Source: Pedobacter sp. BAL39
GTDB taxonomy: Bacteria; Bacteroidota; Bacteroidia; Sphingobacteriales; Sphingobacteriaceae
DNA length: 64,000 nucleotides
Assembly (NCBI RefSeq): GCF_000170795.1
Contig: NZ_ABCM01000011.1
Span: 62,001 to 126,000 of the forward strand
Direction: 5' to 3'
The notes beneath the pieces are model-generated. The model did no database searches, was not told the DNA's origin, and saw nothing but the letters and a program-made list of their open reading frames with translations. Below are positions 7,756 through 16,317 of this stretch, piece by piece. Every line of letters begins with the position of its first letter. Position 1 is the first letter of the stretch. Position numbers and translations under genes: made by a program.

Positions 7756-9306
7756 ATGAAAAACCTGAGCGCAAACGTATTTATCAATGAATTCACCGCA
7801 CACTTCGATGGCGACCACAGCGACAATGCCGCGCGCCGACAGACTCCGGGGATGTTTTATTGTACCGTTCAGCCGACTCCGGTGAGCCAGCCCTCTTTAA
7901 TTACATGGAACACCCCCCTGGCAGAAGAGCTGGGGATCAGCGATCCCGATGATCAGGACCTGCAGGTCCTTGGCGGAAATGTCACGACACCATCCATGTT
8001 GCCCTATGCAGCCTGTTATGCAGGTCATCAGTTTGGCAATTGGGCGGGTCAGCTTGGCGATGGCAGGGCCATCACGCTTGGAGAATGGCCAATGTCTTCC
8101 GGCAGCTCCTGGGAGCTCCAGCTAAAGGGCGCGGGACCAACACCCTATTCCAGAAGGGCTGATGGACGGGCCGTCCTGAGGTCTTCCGTAAGGGAATACC
8201 TGATGAGTGAAGCTATGTTTTACCTTGGCGTACCTACCACCAGAGCACTCAGCCTCGTCGCCACCGGCGACGCAGTGATGCGGGACCCTTTTTATGATGG
8301 CCGCACCGCCTATGAGCCAGGCGCCGTTGTCATGCGTGCTGCCCCTTCCTTCCTGCGATTTGGAAATTTCGAGATGCTGGCCGCAAGAAAAGAATATGAA
8401 CAGTTACGTCAGCTGGCCGACTGGACCATATCGCGCTACTACCCGGAGGTCACTACCGGATACCTCGACTGGTTCAGGGCGGTGGTCGACAAAACCACCA
8501 CGATGATCGTAGAATGGCTTAGGGTAGGTTTCGTACACGGTGTGATGAACACCGACAACATGTCGATCCTTGGGCTCACCATCGATTATGGCCCATTTTC
8601 TTTCCTGGATGCCTACGATCGCGACTTCAGCCCGAATACCACCGATCATCCCGGAAGACGTTATGCATTTGGCAAGCAACACCACATTGCCTATTGGAAC
8701 CTGGGCTGTCTGGCCAATGCCGTTGCGCCACTATTTAACGATACTGCCCCCCTGGTGGAAGCATTGGAAGGATTTGGAGACTTATTCTATGAGCGTTTTT
8801 ATGCAATGAAGGCCGGAAAAATGGGACTGGACCTGGTCGGCGCCGAAGAGATTGAGCTGGTTGAGCAATTCGAAGCAGTGCTGTTTGCATTGCAACCAGA
8901 CATGACCATATTTTACCAGCTGCTCATCACCCTGCCGGAATCGAACCTGAATGCGGAATCCACAACAGCACATTTCAAGGAAGCGTTTTACCACGACCTG
9001 GGTGAAAGCGAGAAACAGCAACTTCAGGAATGTATCCGCAGTTATCAGGACCGTAAAAATAAAAATACCATCAGCCCTGAGGAGTCAATAGCCAATATGA
9101 AAGCAAACAACCCTCGTTTCATCCTTCGCAACTATATGTTATACGAGGCCATACAGGACCTGGAAAAAGGCGATAACACCCGGTTCAGGAAACTGGAACA
9201 CGCTTTACAAACTCCTTACGCAGACACGCATGATGAGTTTTTCCGCCGCCGTCCGCAATGGGCAGACGAACAGCCGGGCAGCGCAACACTATCCTGCAGC
9301 TCTTAG
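7756..9306 (+). CDS. selO: protein adenylyltransferase SelO (YdiU/UPF0061 family)
   Basis: The 516-residue product shows the SelO pseudokinase signature throughout: AGHQFGNWAGQLGDGRAI, GAGPTPYSRRADGRAVLRSS, HGVMNTDNMSI and DYGPFSFLD. SelO binds ATP in a flipped orientation and transfers AMP to Ser/Thr/Tyr of target proteins, which links to redox stress in studied members. The protein ends in LSCSS. In animal SelO the equivalent of this Cys is selenocysteine, so the tail retains the conserved redox position as Cys. Length and motif order are normal for the family. A run of imperfect 24-bp repeats follows the stop. A short gap (79 bp) from the upstream membrane protein leaves co-transcription possible. 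Confidence 0.95.
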   Translation: MKNLSANVFINEFTAHFDGDHSDNAARRQTPGMFYCTVQPTPVSQPSLITWNTPLAEELGISDPDDQDLQVLGGNVTTPSMLPYAACYAGHQFGNWAGQLGDGRAITLGEWPMSSGSSWELQLKGAGPTPYSRRADGRAVLRSSVREYLMSEAMFYLGVPTTRALSLVATGDAVMRDPFYDGRTAYEPGAVVMRAAPSFLRFGNFEMLAARKEYEQLRQLADWTISRYYPEVTTGYLDWFRAVVDKTTTMIVEWLRVGFVHGVMNTDNMSILGLTIDYGPFSFLDAYDRDFSPNTTDHPGRRYAFGKQHHIAYWNLGCLANAVAPLFNDTAPLVEALEGFGDLFYERFYAMKAGKMGLDLVGAEEIELVEQFEAVLFALQPDMTIFYQLLITLPESNLNAESTTAHFKEAFYHDLGESEKQQLQECIRSYQDRKNKNTISPEESIANMKANNPRFILRNYMLYEAIQDLEKGDNTRFRKLEHALQTPYADTHDEFFRRRPQWADEQPGSATLSCSS

Positions 9307-9319
9307 CCTGCCTTAGTTC

Positions 9320-9415
9320 TTAGCTGGATCAGTTCTGGAATTCACAACCTCATCATTTCTGGGATTCTCGATCTGATGACTTCTGGAATTCTTAGCCCAG
9401 CAAATGCTGAAATCC
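9320..9415. repeat. imperfect 24-bp tandem repeat, four units
   Basis: Units at 9320-9343, 9344-9367, 9368-9391 and 9392-9415 align without gaps. Units 1-3 share the core TTCTGGGATTC/TTCTGGAATTC at their 3' end and a CTGATCA-like block before it; unit 4 is more divergent. The array fills the space between the stop of selO and the stop of the convergent dGTPase. Read on the minus strand in one frame, each unit encodes a similar R-I-P-E octapeptide, interrupted by a stop. No hairpin terminator is visible here. Confidence 0.8.
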
Positions 9416-9423
9416 CCAATCTG

Positions 9424-10767
9424 TTAACTCATAGAAGGAAAGGAAATGCCCTTGATTTTACGGAACAGCTCAACCGCATAAATATCCGTCATACCCGACA
9501 CAAAGTCGAGTACCGTCTGGATTTTTGAATACACATCATCCTCTTTCGTCAGAAATTGCTTAGGAATCAGCTCCACGAGTTTTTTATGGTATTTCGACTC
9601 ATTCTGCAGGTATGCAGGAATAAACTCTTCCAGCAGCCCGCCCATCACCTGATAGCCAGCCACCTCAATCTGAACTACAGAAGAATAGTTATAGATTTTA
9701 CGGATGGAGATCTGCTCAATGGCTTTCATGACACCCAGGAAAGGCTCATCAATGGCATCCATCAGACTTAAGTTGAATTCACCTGCAAGGATATCCTCCT
9801 GTTCACGTTCAAAGACGCTGGAGCATTGCCAGATCAGGGTACTGATAGACTTGGCCCGCATGAGGGTGATCTTCGCATCGTCATCCTCCATCTCCGCCAG
9901 TCGCGCAGGCAGCTTAGCGTCATTACACAAGGGCAATAATAAAACTTCCACCTCCTGATAGGACAGGATTTTCAAGCGGTGAGCATCTTCCAGGTCGATG
10001 ATGTTGTAACAGATGTCATCCGCAGCCTCCACCAGATACACCAGCGGATGCCTTTTGTAAACAAGAGGCTCCTCCTGCACTTTGACCAACTCCATCTCCA
10101 CAGCGAGCTTTTTAAAACCAAGCTGCTCCGACTGGAAGAAACCATATTTCTTGGTATAAATGTTCTTTTTATTGTGACCGGCAAGTGCCGCACAAGGATA
10201 CTTGGCAATTGCCGCAAGCGTAGCATAGGTCAGCGCAAAACCACCGGTGCCCTTACCTGCAAAAGGATGGGTAAGGATCCGTAGTGCATTAGCATTACCC
10301 TCAAAATGAATCAAGTCTTCCCATTGCCCGGCCGTTACCTGCGACTGATACACTTTACCGTCACCATTAGTGAAATAATGGGAGATGGCTGACTCGCCGG
10401 AATGACCGAAAGCAGGATTGCCGAGGTCATGCGCGAGGCATGCAGAAGCCACAATATTTCCGATTTCACACAACAGCGGACAGGAATCGTCAATACCAGG
10501 ATCCTGCTCCTTTATCTTATTATAAAAGATAGTCCCCAGCGAGCGGCCTACACTGGCCACCTCAAGACTATGGGTCAGTCGGTTGTGCACAAACACACTT
10601 CCCGGCAGGGGGAATACCTGCGTTTTGTTCTGGAGCCTCCGGAAAGGTGAAGAAAAGATGATCCGGTCATAATCGCGCTGAAACTCAGAACGTGCTTCTT
10701 TCTGATTTCCCGCAAACCGGTCTTCATTGCCCCAGCGTTTCGCTGATAATAACTTTTCCCACTTCAT
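9424..10767 (-). CDS. dgt: deoxyguanosinetriphosphate triphosphohydrolase-like protein
   Basis: The 447-residue product is an HD-superfamily nucleotide hydrolase: RLTHSLEVASVGRSLG supplies the first His, and HDLGNPAFGHSGE the His-Asp pair and its neighbours, followed by the EAADDICYNIIDLEDAH metal-ligand region. dGTPases release triphosphate from dGTP or other dNTPs and help balance nucleotide pools in the cytoplasm. I chose the ATG at 10767 (MKWEKLLS). The frame is open further upstream, but that extension would be read over the putative -7 element TACCTTTG at 10801-10808. Substrate preference (dGTP versus other dNTPs) is not decided by sequence. Confidence 0.92.
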   Translation of the reverse strand: MKWEKLLSAKRWGNEDRFAGNQKEARSEFQRDYDRIIFSSPFRRLQNKTQVFPLPGSVFVHNRLTHSLEVASVGRSLGTIFYNKIKEQDPGIDDSCPLLCEIGNIVASACLAHDLGNPAFGHSGESAISHYFTNGDGKVYQSQVTAGQWEDLIHFEGNANALRILTHPFAGKGTGGFALTYATLAAIAKYPCAALAGHNKKNIYTKKYGFFQSEQLGFKKLAVEMELVKVQEEPLVYKRHPLVYLVEAADDICYNIIDLEDAHRLKILSYQEVEVLLLPLCNDAKLPARLAEMEDDDAKITLMRAKSISTLIWQCSSVFEREQEDILAGEFNLSLMDAIDEPFLGVMKAIEQISIRKIYNYSSVVQIEVAGYQVMGGLLEEFIPAYLQNESKYHKKLVELIPKQFLTKEDDVYSKIQTVLDFVSGMTDIYAVELFRKIKGISFPSMS

Positions 10768-10800
10768 AATCACTGTATCTTTATAATTGTATCCTGACCG

Positions 10801-10808
10801 CAAAGGTA
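10801..10808 (-). promoter_or_regulatory. -7 element of the dGTPase gene
   Basis: TACCTTTG on the minus strand is a full TAnnTTTG match 33 bp upstream of the ATG at 10767. The -33 partner is weak. It supports transcription beginning downstream of the alternative longer start. Confidence 0.45.
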
Positions 10809-10849
10809 AGTCCTGCATTCCTTATATTTACAGCTAACTTTTTTTTATC

Positions 10850-11377
10850 ATGACACATAAGATCAACCTGCTTTTAGCTTTATTGCTTAGCCTTACCGTT
10901 GCCTGCAAAACGCAGAAAATCGCAAAATCTACTACCCCTCCAGCCACAGAAGTGGCTGCAGACCAGGAGCTGGATAACCTTAAAAAGAACCTTCCCGACA
11001 ATCAGATAGCGCGCACCAATGAGGGCATCAAGTTTACTTTCAGCTCAGAAGTACTCTTCCCCACCAACTCCTCCATCCTGAATGAAGCATCAAAAAAGAA
11101 GCTTGCTGAAGTTGCAAAGGTGATCAGTGAACAGAAACCGGCACCAGCAGTTTTAATTGAAGGACATTCCGACAAAACGGGAACAGCACCATACAACCAA
11201 TGGCTATCTGAGAAGCGCGCGGTATCGGTTAAAACCTACCTTGTAAGCCTTGGCATTGCCGCATCAAAAATAAGAACAGCAGGCCAGGGAGATACAAAAC
11301 CGGTGGGCGACAATAAAACGAAGGAAGGAAGACTGCAGAACAGACGTGTGGAAATTACCTTACTAAAAAGCAATTAA
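10850..11377 (+). CDS. OmpA-family lipoprotein
   Basis: The 175-residue product has a lipoprotein signal ending LTVAC (Cys about residue 19), then a linker, then a C-terminal OmpA/Pal-type peptidoglycan-binding domain. That domain includes FSSEVLFPTNSS, IEGHSDKTGTAPYN, LSEKRAVSVKTYLVSLGI and NRRVEITL, with the conserved Asp and Arg that hold diaminopimelate. It probably anchors the outer membrane to the cell wall. It has no trimeric Tol partners nearby, so it need not be the Tol-Pal Pal. A 12-bp stem terminator follows at 11382-11411. Confidence 0.92.
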   Translation: MTHKINLLLALLLSLTVACKTQKIAKSTTPPATEVAADQELDNLKKNLPDNQIARTNEGIKFTFSSEVLFPTNSSILNEASKKKLAEVAKVISEQKPAPAVLIEGHSDKTGTAPYNQWLSEKRAVSVKTYLVSLGIAASKIRTAGQGDTKPVGDNKTKEGRLQNRRVEITLLKSN

Positions 11378-11381
11378 AAAG

Positions 11382-11411
11382 CAAAAGCCATGACATCCAT
11401 CATGGCTTTTG
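11382..11411 (+). terminator. intrinsic terminator after the OmpA-type lipoprotein
   Basis: A 12-bp perfect stem (11382-11393 with 11400-11411) has a 6-nt loop. The 3' arm itself ends in TTTT. It starts 5 bp after the stop codon. Confidence 0.75.
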
Positions 11412-11515
11412 TATCAACTAAACCTAAACGTATAAATACTAACCAAATATTTACATCGGCAAATCTACCGCTGCATTGTAAAGTGCAGGTTAAGTCCAAA
11501 TGATGAATTTGGTTA

Positions 11516-12973
11516 TTATTTTACTTCAGGAATCTCCCTTAGCACCTTCAGCAGGTAAGCCCAGAATTTCTGTACCGAAGAGATGCTGACACATTCGTCT
11601 GGTGAATGCGCCCCATGGATGGTAGGCCCAAAGGAGATCATGTCCATTCCCGGCAGGTGCCCGCCAAGGATGCCACACTCCAGTCCGGCGTGACAGGCAT
11701 TGACATTCGCAGCTTCTCCAAATGTATCCTGATAGATTCTTTCCATCAAACGAAGCACATCAGAATCCGCATTCGGCTTCCAGCCCGGGTAGTCGCCGCT
11801 CCTTGATACATCGCAACCCATATTTTCCAGTGCTGCGCCTACAGCAAAGGCCACATCGTCCTTTGTGCTCTCCACACTGCTGCGCTGCAGCGACTGTGTG
11901 ATGAACTCTCCTTTTCTGATGATGACTCTCGCCAGGTTCGACGATGCCTCCACCAAATCTTCAATATCAGGACTCATCCTGAACACCCCATTGGGTAAGG
12001 CATAAATTGCATTGAGCACCTTTACAAAATCAGCTTGCCCCATTCCATGCTCCGGAAGGGATACCGCCTCCACAGTAATGTTCATCGCCGTTTCAATCCG
12101 TATGTACTCCTCGTTGAGCACCTCGGAAAAGCCCTTGATGACCTCCAGAAATGCAGCTTCCTGTGCTTCAGGAACGACAACTACTGTAGTAGATTCCCGT
12201 GGGATGGCATTCCGGAGGCTTCCACCATCAACAGAAACCAATTGTAGGTCTACAGACCTCAGGGCCGCAAACAGCAGGCGGTTCATCAGTTTATTGGCAT
12301 TTGCACGTCCCTTATGGATATCCGTGCCGGAGTGCCCGCCAAGGAGCCCTTTGATGCTTAATTGAAAAGCACGGCCACCCAACTCCACCGGCACCTGCTG
12401 ATAATGATAAATGCTATTGGTATCTATGCCGCCGGCACAACCGATGGTCAGCTCGTTGTCTTCTTCCGTATCCAGGTTCAGCAGGATCTTGCCTGAAAGG
12501 TTACTGCCATCCAATTGTTTCGCACCCGTCATTCCCGTTTCCTCGTCAATGGTAAACAAGGCTTCAAGCGGCGGGTGGGCAATGCTGTCTGAAGCAAGTA
12601 AGGCCATGATGGTGGCTACACCAATGCCATTGTCCGCACCAAGGGTCGTTCCACGCGCCCGCACCCAGTCGCCATCCACAAACATCGCTATCCCCTGCGT
12701 ATCGAAATCAAAATTGCTGTCGCCATTTTTCTGGTGCACCATATCGAGGTGCGACTGCAGGATGACCGTCTGCCTGTTTTCCATGCCTGGCGTTGCCGCC
12801 TTTTTGATCACCACATTACCAATGGCATCCTGTATCGTTTTCAGTCCCAGGTCGTGGCCAAACTGAACCATAAATGCAATCACCCGTTCTTCCTTTTTCG
12901 AAGCACGAGGTACCGCATTGAGGTTTGCAAAATTCGCCCAGAGTTCCTGAGGTGCTAAACTATGTACTTCCAT
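11516..12973 (-). CDS. pepD: aminoacyl-histidine dipeptidase (M20, PepD-like)
   Basis: The 485-residue product is an M20 metallopeptidase of the cytosolic non-specific dipeptidase type. Motifs in order: SHLDMVHQKN (first zinc His-Asp), GADNGIGVATIMALL, FTIDEETGMTGA (catalytic Glu pair), GHSGTDIHKGRANANKL in the lid domain, and HAGLECGIL near the C-terminus. It hydrolyses Xaa-His and other dipeptides in the cytoplasm. The start at 12973 is chosen because an in-frame alternative at 12994 falls inside the -7 element TAGCTTTG (12992-12999). The gene is transcribed alone. Confidence 0.93.
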   Translation of the reverse strand: MEVHSLAPQELWANFANLNAVPRASKKEERVIAFMVQFGHDLGLKTIQDAIGNVVIKKAATPGMENRQTVILQSHLDMVHQKNGDSNFDFDTQGIAMFVDGDWVRARGTTLGADNGIGVATIMALLASDSIAHPPLEALFTIDEETGMTGAKQLDGSNLSGKILLNLDTEEDNELTIGCAGGIDTNSIYHYQQVPVELGGRAFQLSIKGLLGGHSGTDIHKGRANANKLMNRLLFAALRSVDLQLVSVDGGSLRNAIPRESTTVVVVPEAQEAAFLEVIKGFSEVLNEEYIRIETAMNITVEAVSLPEHGMGQADFVKVLNAIYALPNGVFRMSPDIEDLVEASSNLARVIIRKGEFITQSLQRSSVESTKDDVAFAVGAALENMGCDVSRSGDYPGWKPNADSDVLRLMERIYQDTFGEAANVNACHAGLECGILGGHLPGMDMISFGPTIHGAHSPDECVSISSVQKFWAYLLKVLREIPEVK

Positions 12974-12991
12974 GATCTTTCTTATTTCCGG

Positions 12992-12999
12992 CAAAGCTA
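12992..12999 (-). promoter_or_regulatory. -7 element of the dipeptidase gene
   Basis: TAGCTTTG on the minus strand fits TAnnTTTG, with a TTTTC-type -33 candidate about 20 bp further upstream. The ATG at 12973 follows with a leader of about a dozen bases. Confidence 0.55.
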
Positions 13000-13135
13000 G
13001 AAAAACAAGAGCGGTTCCCGAAAATTCAGGCGATGGAAAAAATGTTACAATTAAAATATTTTGGTACGAACTTTATGCAAATCCCCTTGTTAATTAAATA
13101 CCTGTAAGCCATCAACCCTACAAACAAGCTGCTTC

Positions 13136-13768
13136 ATGTATAAAAAGGCAATTGCATTTTATAAAACCAGTTGGCCGGGCCGGATCCTGGTATTCAGTTT
13201 CCTGCTCACCATCGCCTTCGGCTTTTTTAAGGCCAGCAACCCGAAATTGTACTATGAGAAAAAATCAGGCATTGTAGACACTACGGACACCAACATTGCT
13301 TATTACCAGCGCAATTATGAGTTCAGCATGAGGCTGAAACCCAGCGGGCAAACCTTACATCAGACCTATCCCATCTGGTGGTATGCACCACACCCCAACG
13401 CACAGCTACTGCGCAGCGGCACTGCCGTCACCATGTTCGTCAGCGGCCCGGAAGACCAGCAGATGTTTGGCATCGAGAGCAACGGCAAAGTCATTCAGCC
13501 TGCATGGTTCGACATTTTAAATGCCTACTTTAACTCTGGCACGACACTCAGCATCATGATCTGCTGCATGCTGCTGATCACCATCTACCACTACCACGAA
13601 GTCATTTCCAACATCTACCTATGGCTTCCGTATGCCCTAGGTGCACTGATCATCTCCTTTTTTTCGGGTTATCTGACTGCGGTGATCATCATCTTATTTG
13701 GACTTGCCGCCATCAAGCTGCTGCTCAAAAAGAAAAAGCCAGCACCCGCAGACACTGTGGTCCTCTAG
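13136..13768 (+). CDS. hypothetical membrane protein, 210 aa
   Basis: One hydrophobic helix lies near the N-terminus (about 17-32). A soluble ~100-residue domain with several aromatic residues (YPIWWYAPHPNAQLL) follows, then two or three C-terminal helices (about 143-195) ending in a poly-lysine tail. I do not recognise the family. The topology suggests an inner-membrane protein with an extracytoplasmic loop. It abuts the convergent GH20 gene (3 bp between stops) and shows no operon partner. Confidence 0.7.
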   Translation: MYKKAIAFYKTSWPGRILVFSFLLTIAFGFFKASNPKLYYEKKSGIVDTTDTNIAYYQRNYEFSMRLKPSGQTLHQTYPIWWYAPHPNAQLLRSGTAVTMFVSGPEDQQMFGIESNGKVIQPAWFDILNAYFNSGTTLSIMICCMLLITIYHYHEVISNIYLWLPYALGALIISFFSGYLTAVIIILFGLAAIKLLLKKKKPAPADTVVL

Positions 13769-13771
13769 CTA

Positions 13772-16117
13772 CTAGTTGACATAAATCTCATCCACCATCA
13801 GCAGGGGCGCTGCACCCTCCCCATATTCGCCGACAGGAATTTTGTCGATCACCTCAGCAAACATCCGGACATACCTTACCTGACTGAGGGGAATTGTGGC
13901 ACGCACCTTATTGATCCCATTAACGGGGAAGGTATTCTGAGTATAAACTTCTTTGAACTCAACACCATCAGCAGAAACGTAAAATCTAAGTTTTGAGGGC
14001 GCCCACATCCGCTGCCAATGGTAATTCAGAATATTCGTGCCCAACCTATTTACCTGATGTACCGCACCCAGGTCGATCGTAACATCCAACGGGCGCCCCC
14101 GGAGCCCCAGCCACTGCCCTTCGTTAAAACGATGGGTACCCATAATTCCATTTAGCAGCAGGCCAGGATCAATACCGGCTGTACCGGCTGCCGAATCATT
14201 CAGTTTTATGTTTTTCTGTACCGCCAGATGAGCCTGATACGCTTGTGTGAAGATCCGCCCGAGGGGCTGACCATCGTGAAACAATCGGGCCTTGACCAAT
14301 GCAGTAGGGCCAAATACAATGGCAGAATCATAAAGGGTACTATTTTTATCCGGATCTTTTCCGTCCAGGGTATACCTGATGGATGCACTGGGAAGCGTAC
14401 TGCTCAGTTCCAGCTGTACAACGTTACCTTTCTGCTGGCGCACTATGCCCATAACCTCATCAAAATAAGGGAAATAATTCACGTTCAGACGCTTCAATAA
14501 CGGCTCCTGGGCGCGTAACCGGGCCAGGAAACCAGTAAAATTCTTCTGCTCTTTTGCCGACCAGGCCAGTTCAGATAAAGCCAGCATGCGTGGGAAAGCC
14601 ATATATTCCAACTGCTCCGGCGTATCCATATATTCAGACCATAAACCTGCCTGCACGCCTTTTATGTGGGCGGCCTCCGCAGCATTCAACTGACTACTCA
14701 GGGGCTCATAACCATAAACTTTGGACAGTGGGGTGTAACTCGCCGCAGCAACAGGCTCCTCAGGGTGCAGCGACTGGTAATAGTCCAGGTACAGAAAACG
14801 CTCCGGGGTCATGATCACATCATAGCCTTCCTTCGCCGCTGCGACCCCGGTTTCCTCTCCCCGCCAATTCATAATAGTCGTTTCTTTGGACACCCCTCCT
14901 TCCAGCACTTCATCCCAGCCAATGGCCTTTCTGTTTTTGCTTTCCAGGTAAGCCACAATCCGCCTCATGAAATACCCCTGAAGCCCATGTTCATCCTTTA
15001 ATCCGTTCTCCTGTATTCGTTTCTGACACTTCGGACAGCTTTTCCACTTCAACTTCGGACACTCGTCACCCCCAATATGGATGTACTGGTAGGGAAATAA
15101 ACGAATGACTTCATCCAACACCCCCTCCATAAATTCGTATACCTGGTCGTTGCCCGCACAGAAAACATCATCAAACACGCCCCAGAACTGCGCCGCCTGG
15201 TATGGTCCCCCGGTGCAACCCAGCTCTGGATAGGCACTCAATGCCGCCAACGCATGCCCCGGCATCTCGATCTCAGGGATGATGTTGATGTGCCTGCGAC
15301 CGGCATAGGCAACCACCTCCGCAATCTGTTCCTGCGTGTAATAACCACCATATCGCTGTCCGTCGAAAGTATGCGGCGTTTCTTTTTTATGGCCGATGAT
15401 GGTCCCGTTGCGAAATGCAGCAACTGACTGCAGGCGGGGGTATTTTTTGATCTCGATCCTCCAGCCCTGATCTTCAGTAAGGTGCCAGTGAAAAGTGTTC
15501 AACTTGTATAAAGCCAGTAAGTCGATGAACTTCTTTAAAAAGTCCACGCTGAACAGATGACGTCCCACATCAATGTGCATCCCACGGTAGCCAAAACGGG
15601 GATAATCCCTGATCAGGCCATTCTGCACGCTGATGTTTCTGCTGGCCTCCTTCAGCTGAAACAGCTGGATCAGCGACTGCAGTCCATAGAACAAACCCGC
15701 AGCATCATGCCCCCGGACCGCAATTCCGTTGCGGTCTACCTCTAGCTCGTATCCTTCCTTTTGCTGAACCCTTCCATCCACGCTCAGCCTGATGGCAGGC
15801 CCTTTTATCTTTTTGGCAATTTTCAAATGATATCCGGTATGAGAGAAAATGGCTTCATTTAAAAAGGAAGAGATGGAGGTATCCGAAACCGAAGCCACGA
15901 TCGGCAACCCCTTGTGAATGGTAAAAGTACCCTCAGCTGCCGCCACCATGACCGGTTGCGGGATCACGGGCATCGTTTGCGGAATTACCGGCAACACCTG
16001 TGCCCCTGCAGAAATATGTATTGCGGTACCAAAAAATAATAAAACAATAAATCGGATCCGGTGGATGCCACTCAGGACTAAAAAAAAAGAAGAGCTGACT
16101 TGGTGTAGATACTGCAT
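13772..16117 (-). CDS. beta-N-acetylhexosaminidase, GH20, secreted
   Basis: The 781-residue product has a signal peptide ending near HISAGAQ, a GH20b-type N-terminal domain, and a GH20 catalytic TIM barrel. The barrel contains the active-site motifs HWHLTEDQGWRIEIKKYP and HIGGDECPK, in which the Asp-Glu pair performs substrate-assisted catalysis. A chitobiase-type segment (ASIRYTLDGKDPD) and a C-terminal F5/8-type-C-like galactose-binding domain follow. It removes terminal GlcNAc/GalNAc from oligosaccharides in the periplasm or at the surface. The frame opens further upstream to 16195, but a -33/-7 pair at 16141-16171 covers that region, so I use the ATG at 16117. It is divergent from a DeoR-family regulator. 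Confidence 0.94.
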   Translation of the reverse strand: MQYLHQVSSSFFLVLSGIHRIRFIVLLFFGTAIHISAGAQVLPVIPQTMPVIPQPVMVAAAEGTFTIHKGLPIVASVSDTSISSFLNEAIFSHTGYHLKIAKKIKGPAIRLSVDGRVQQKEGYELEVDRNGIAVRGHDAAGLFYGLQSLIQLFQLKEASRNISVQNGLIRDYPRFGYRGMHIDVGRHLFSVDFLKKFIDLLALYKLNTFHWHLTEDQGWRIEIKKYPRLQSVAAFRNGTIIGHKKETPHTFDGQRYGGYYTQEQIAEVVAYAGRRHINIIPEIEMPGHALAALSAYPELGCTGGPYQAAQFWGVFDDVFCAGNDQVYEFMEGVLDEVIRLFPYQYIHIGGDECPKLKWKSCPKCQKRIQENGLKDEHGLQGYFMRRIVAYLESKNRKAIGWDEVLEGGVSKETTIMNWRGEETGVAAAKEGYDVIMTPERFLYLDYYQSLHPEEPVAAASYTPLSKVYGYEPLSSQLNAAEAAHIKGVQAGLWSEYMDTPEQLEYMAFPRMLALSELAWSAKEQKNFTGFLARLRAQEPLLKRLNVNYFPYFDEVMGIVRQQKGNVVQLELSSTLPSASIRYTLDGKDPDKNSTLYDSAIVFGPTALVKARLFHDGQPLGRIFTQAYQAHLAVQKNIKLNDSAAGTAGIDPGLLLNGIMGTHRFNEGQWLGLRGRPLDVTIDLGAVHQVNRLGTNILNYHWQRMWAPSKLRFYVSADGVEFKEVYTQNTFPVNGINKVRATIPLSQVRYVRMFAEVIDKIPVGEYGEGAAPLLMVDEIYVN

Positions 16118-16140
16118 ATTTTTTGCAATTGGTTGATGAC

Positions 16141-16171
16141 CAAACATAAGTATTAAATCCCTAATTGTAAA
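16141..16171 (-). promoter_or_regulatory. promoter of the GH20 hexosaminidase gene
   Basis: On the minus strand TTTA (16168-16171) is followed after exactly 19 bp by TATGTTTG (16141-16148). This matches the Bacteroidetes -33/-7 arrangement. It lies 24 bp upstream of the ATG at 16117 and excludes two longer in-frame starts. Confidence 0.65.
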
Positions 16172-16317
16172 TACCCATCCGCAGCGGACACCCAATATAT
16201 ATGAAAAAAATATGCAGCAAAAAAGAATAATATTTGCAATTAATCAGCAACAATCTTTGCTAAATTTATGCTAGTTTTACACTTTATAAGATATAAAATT
16301 GCTATTAGCTCCACACG

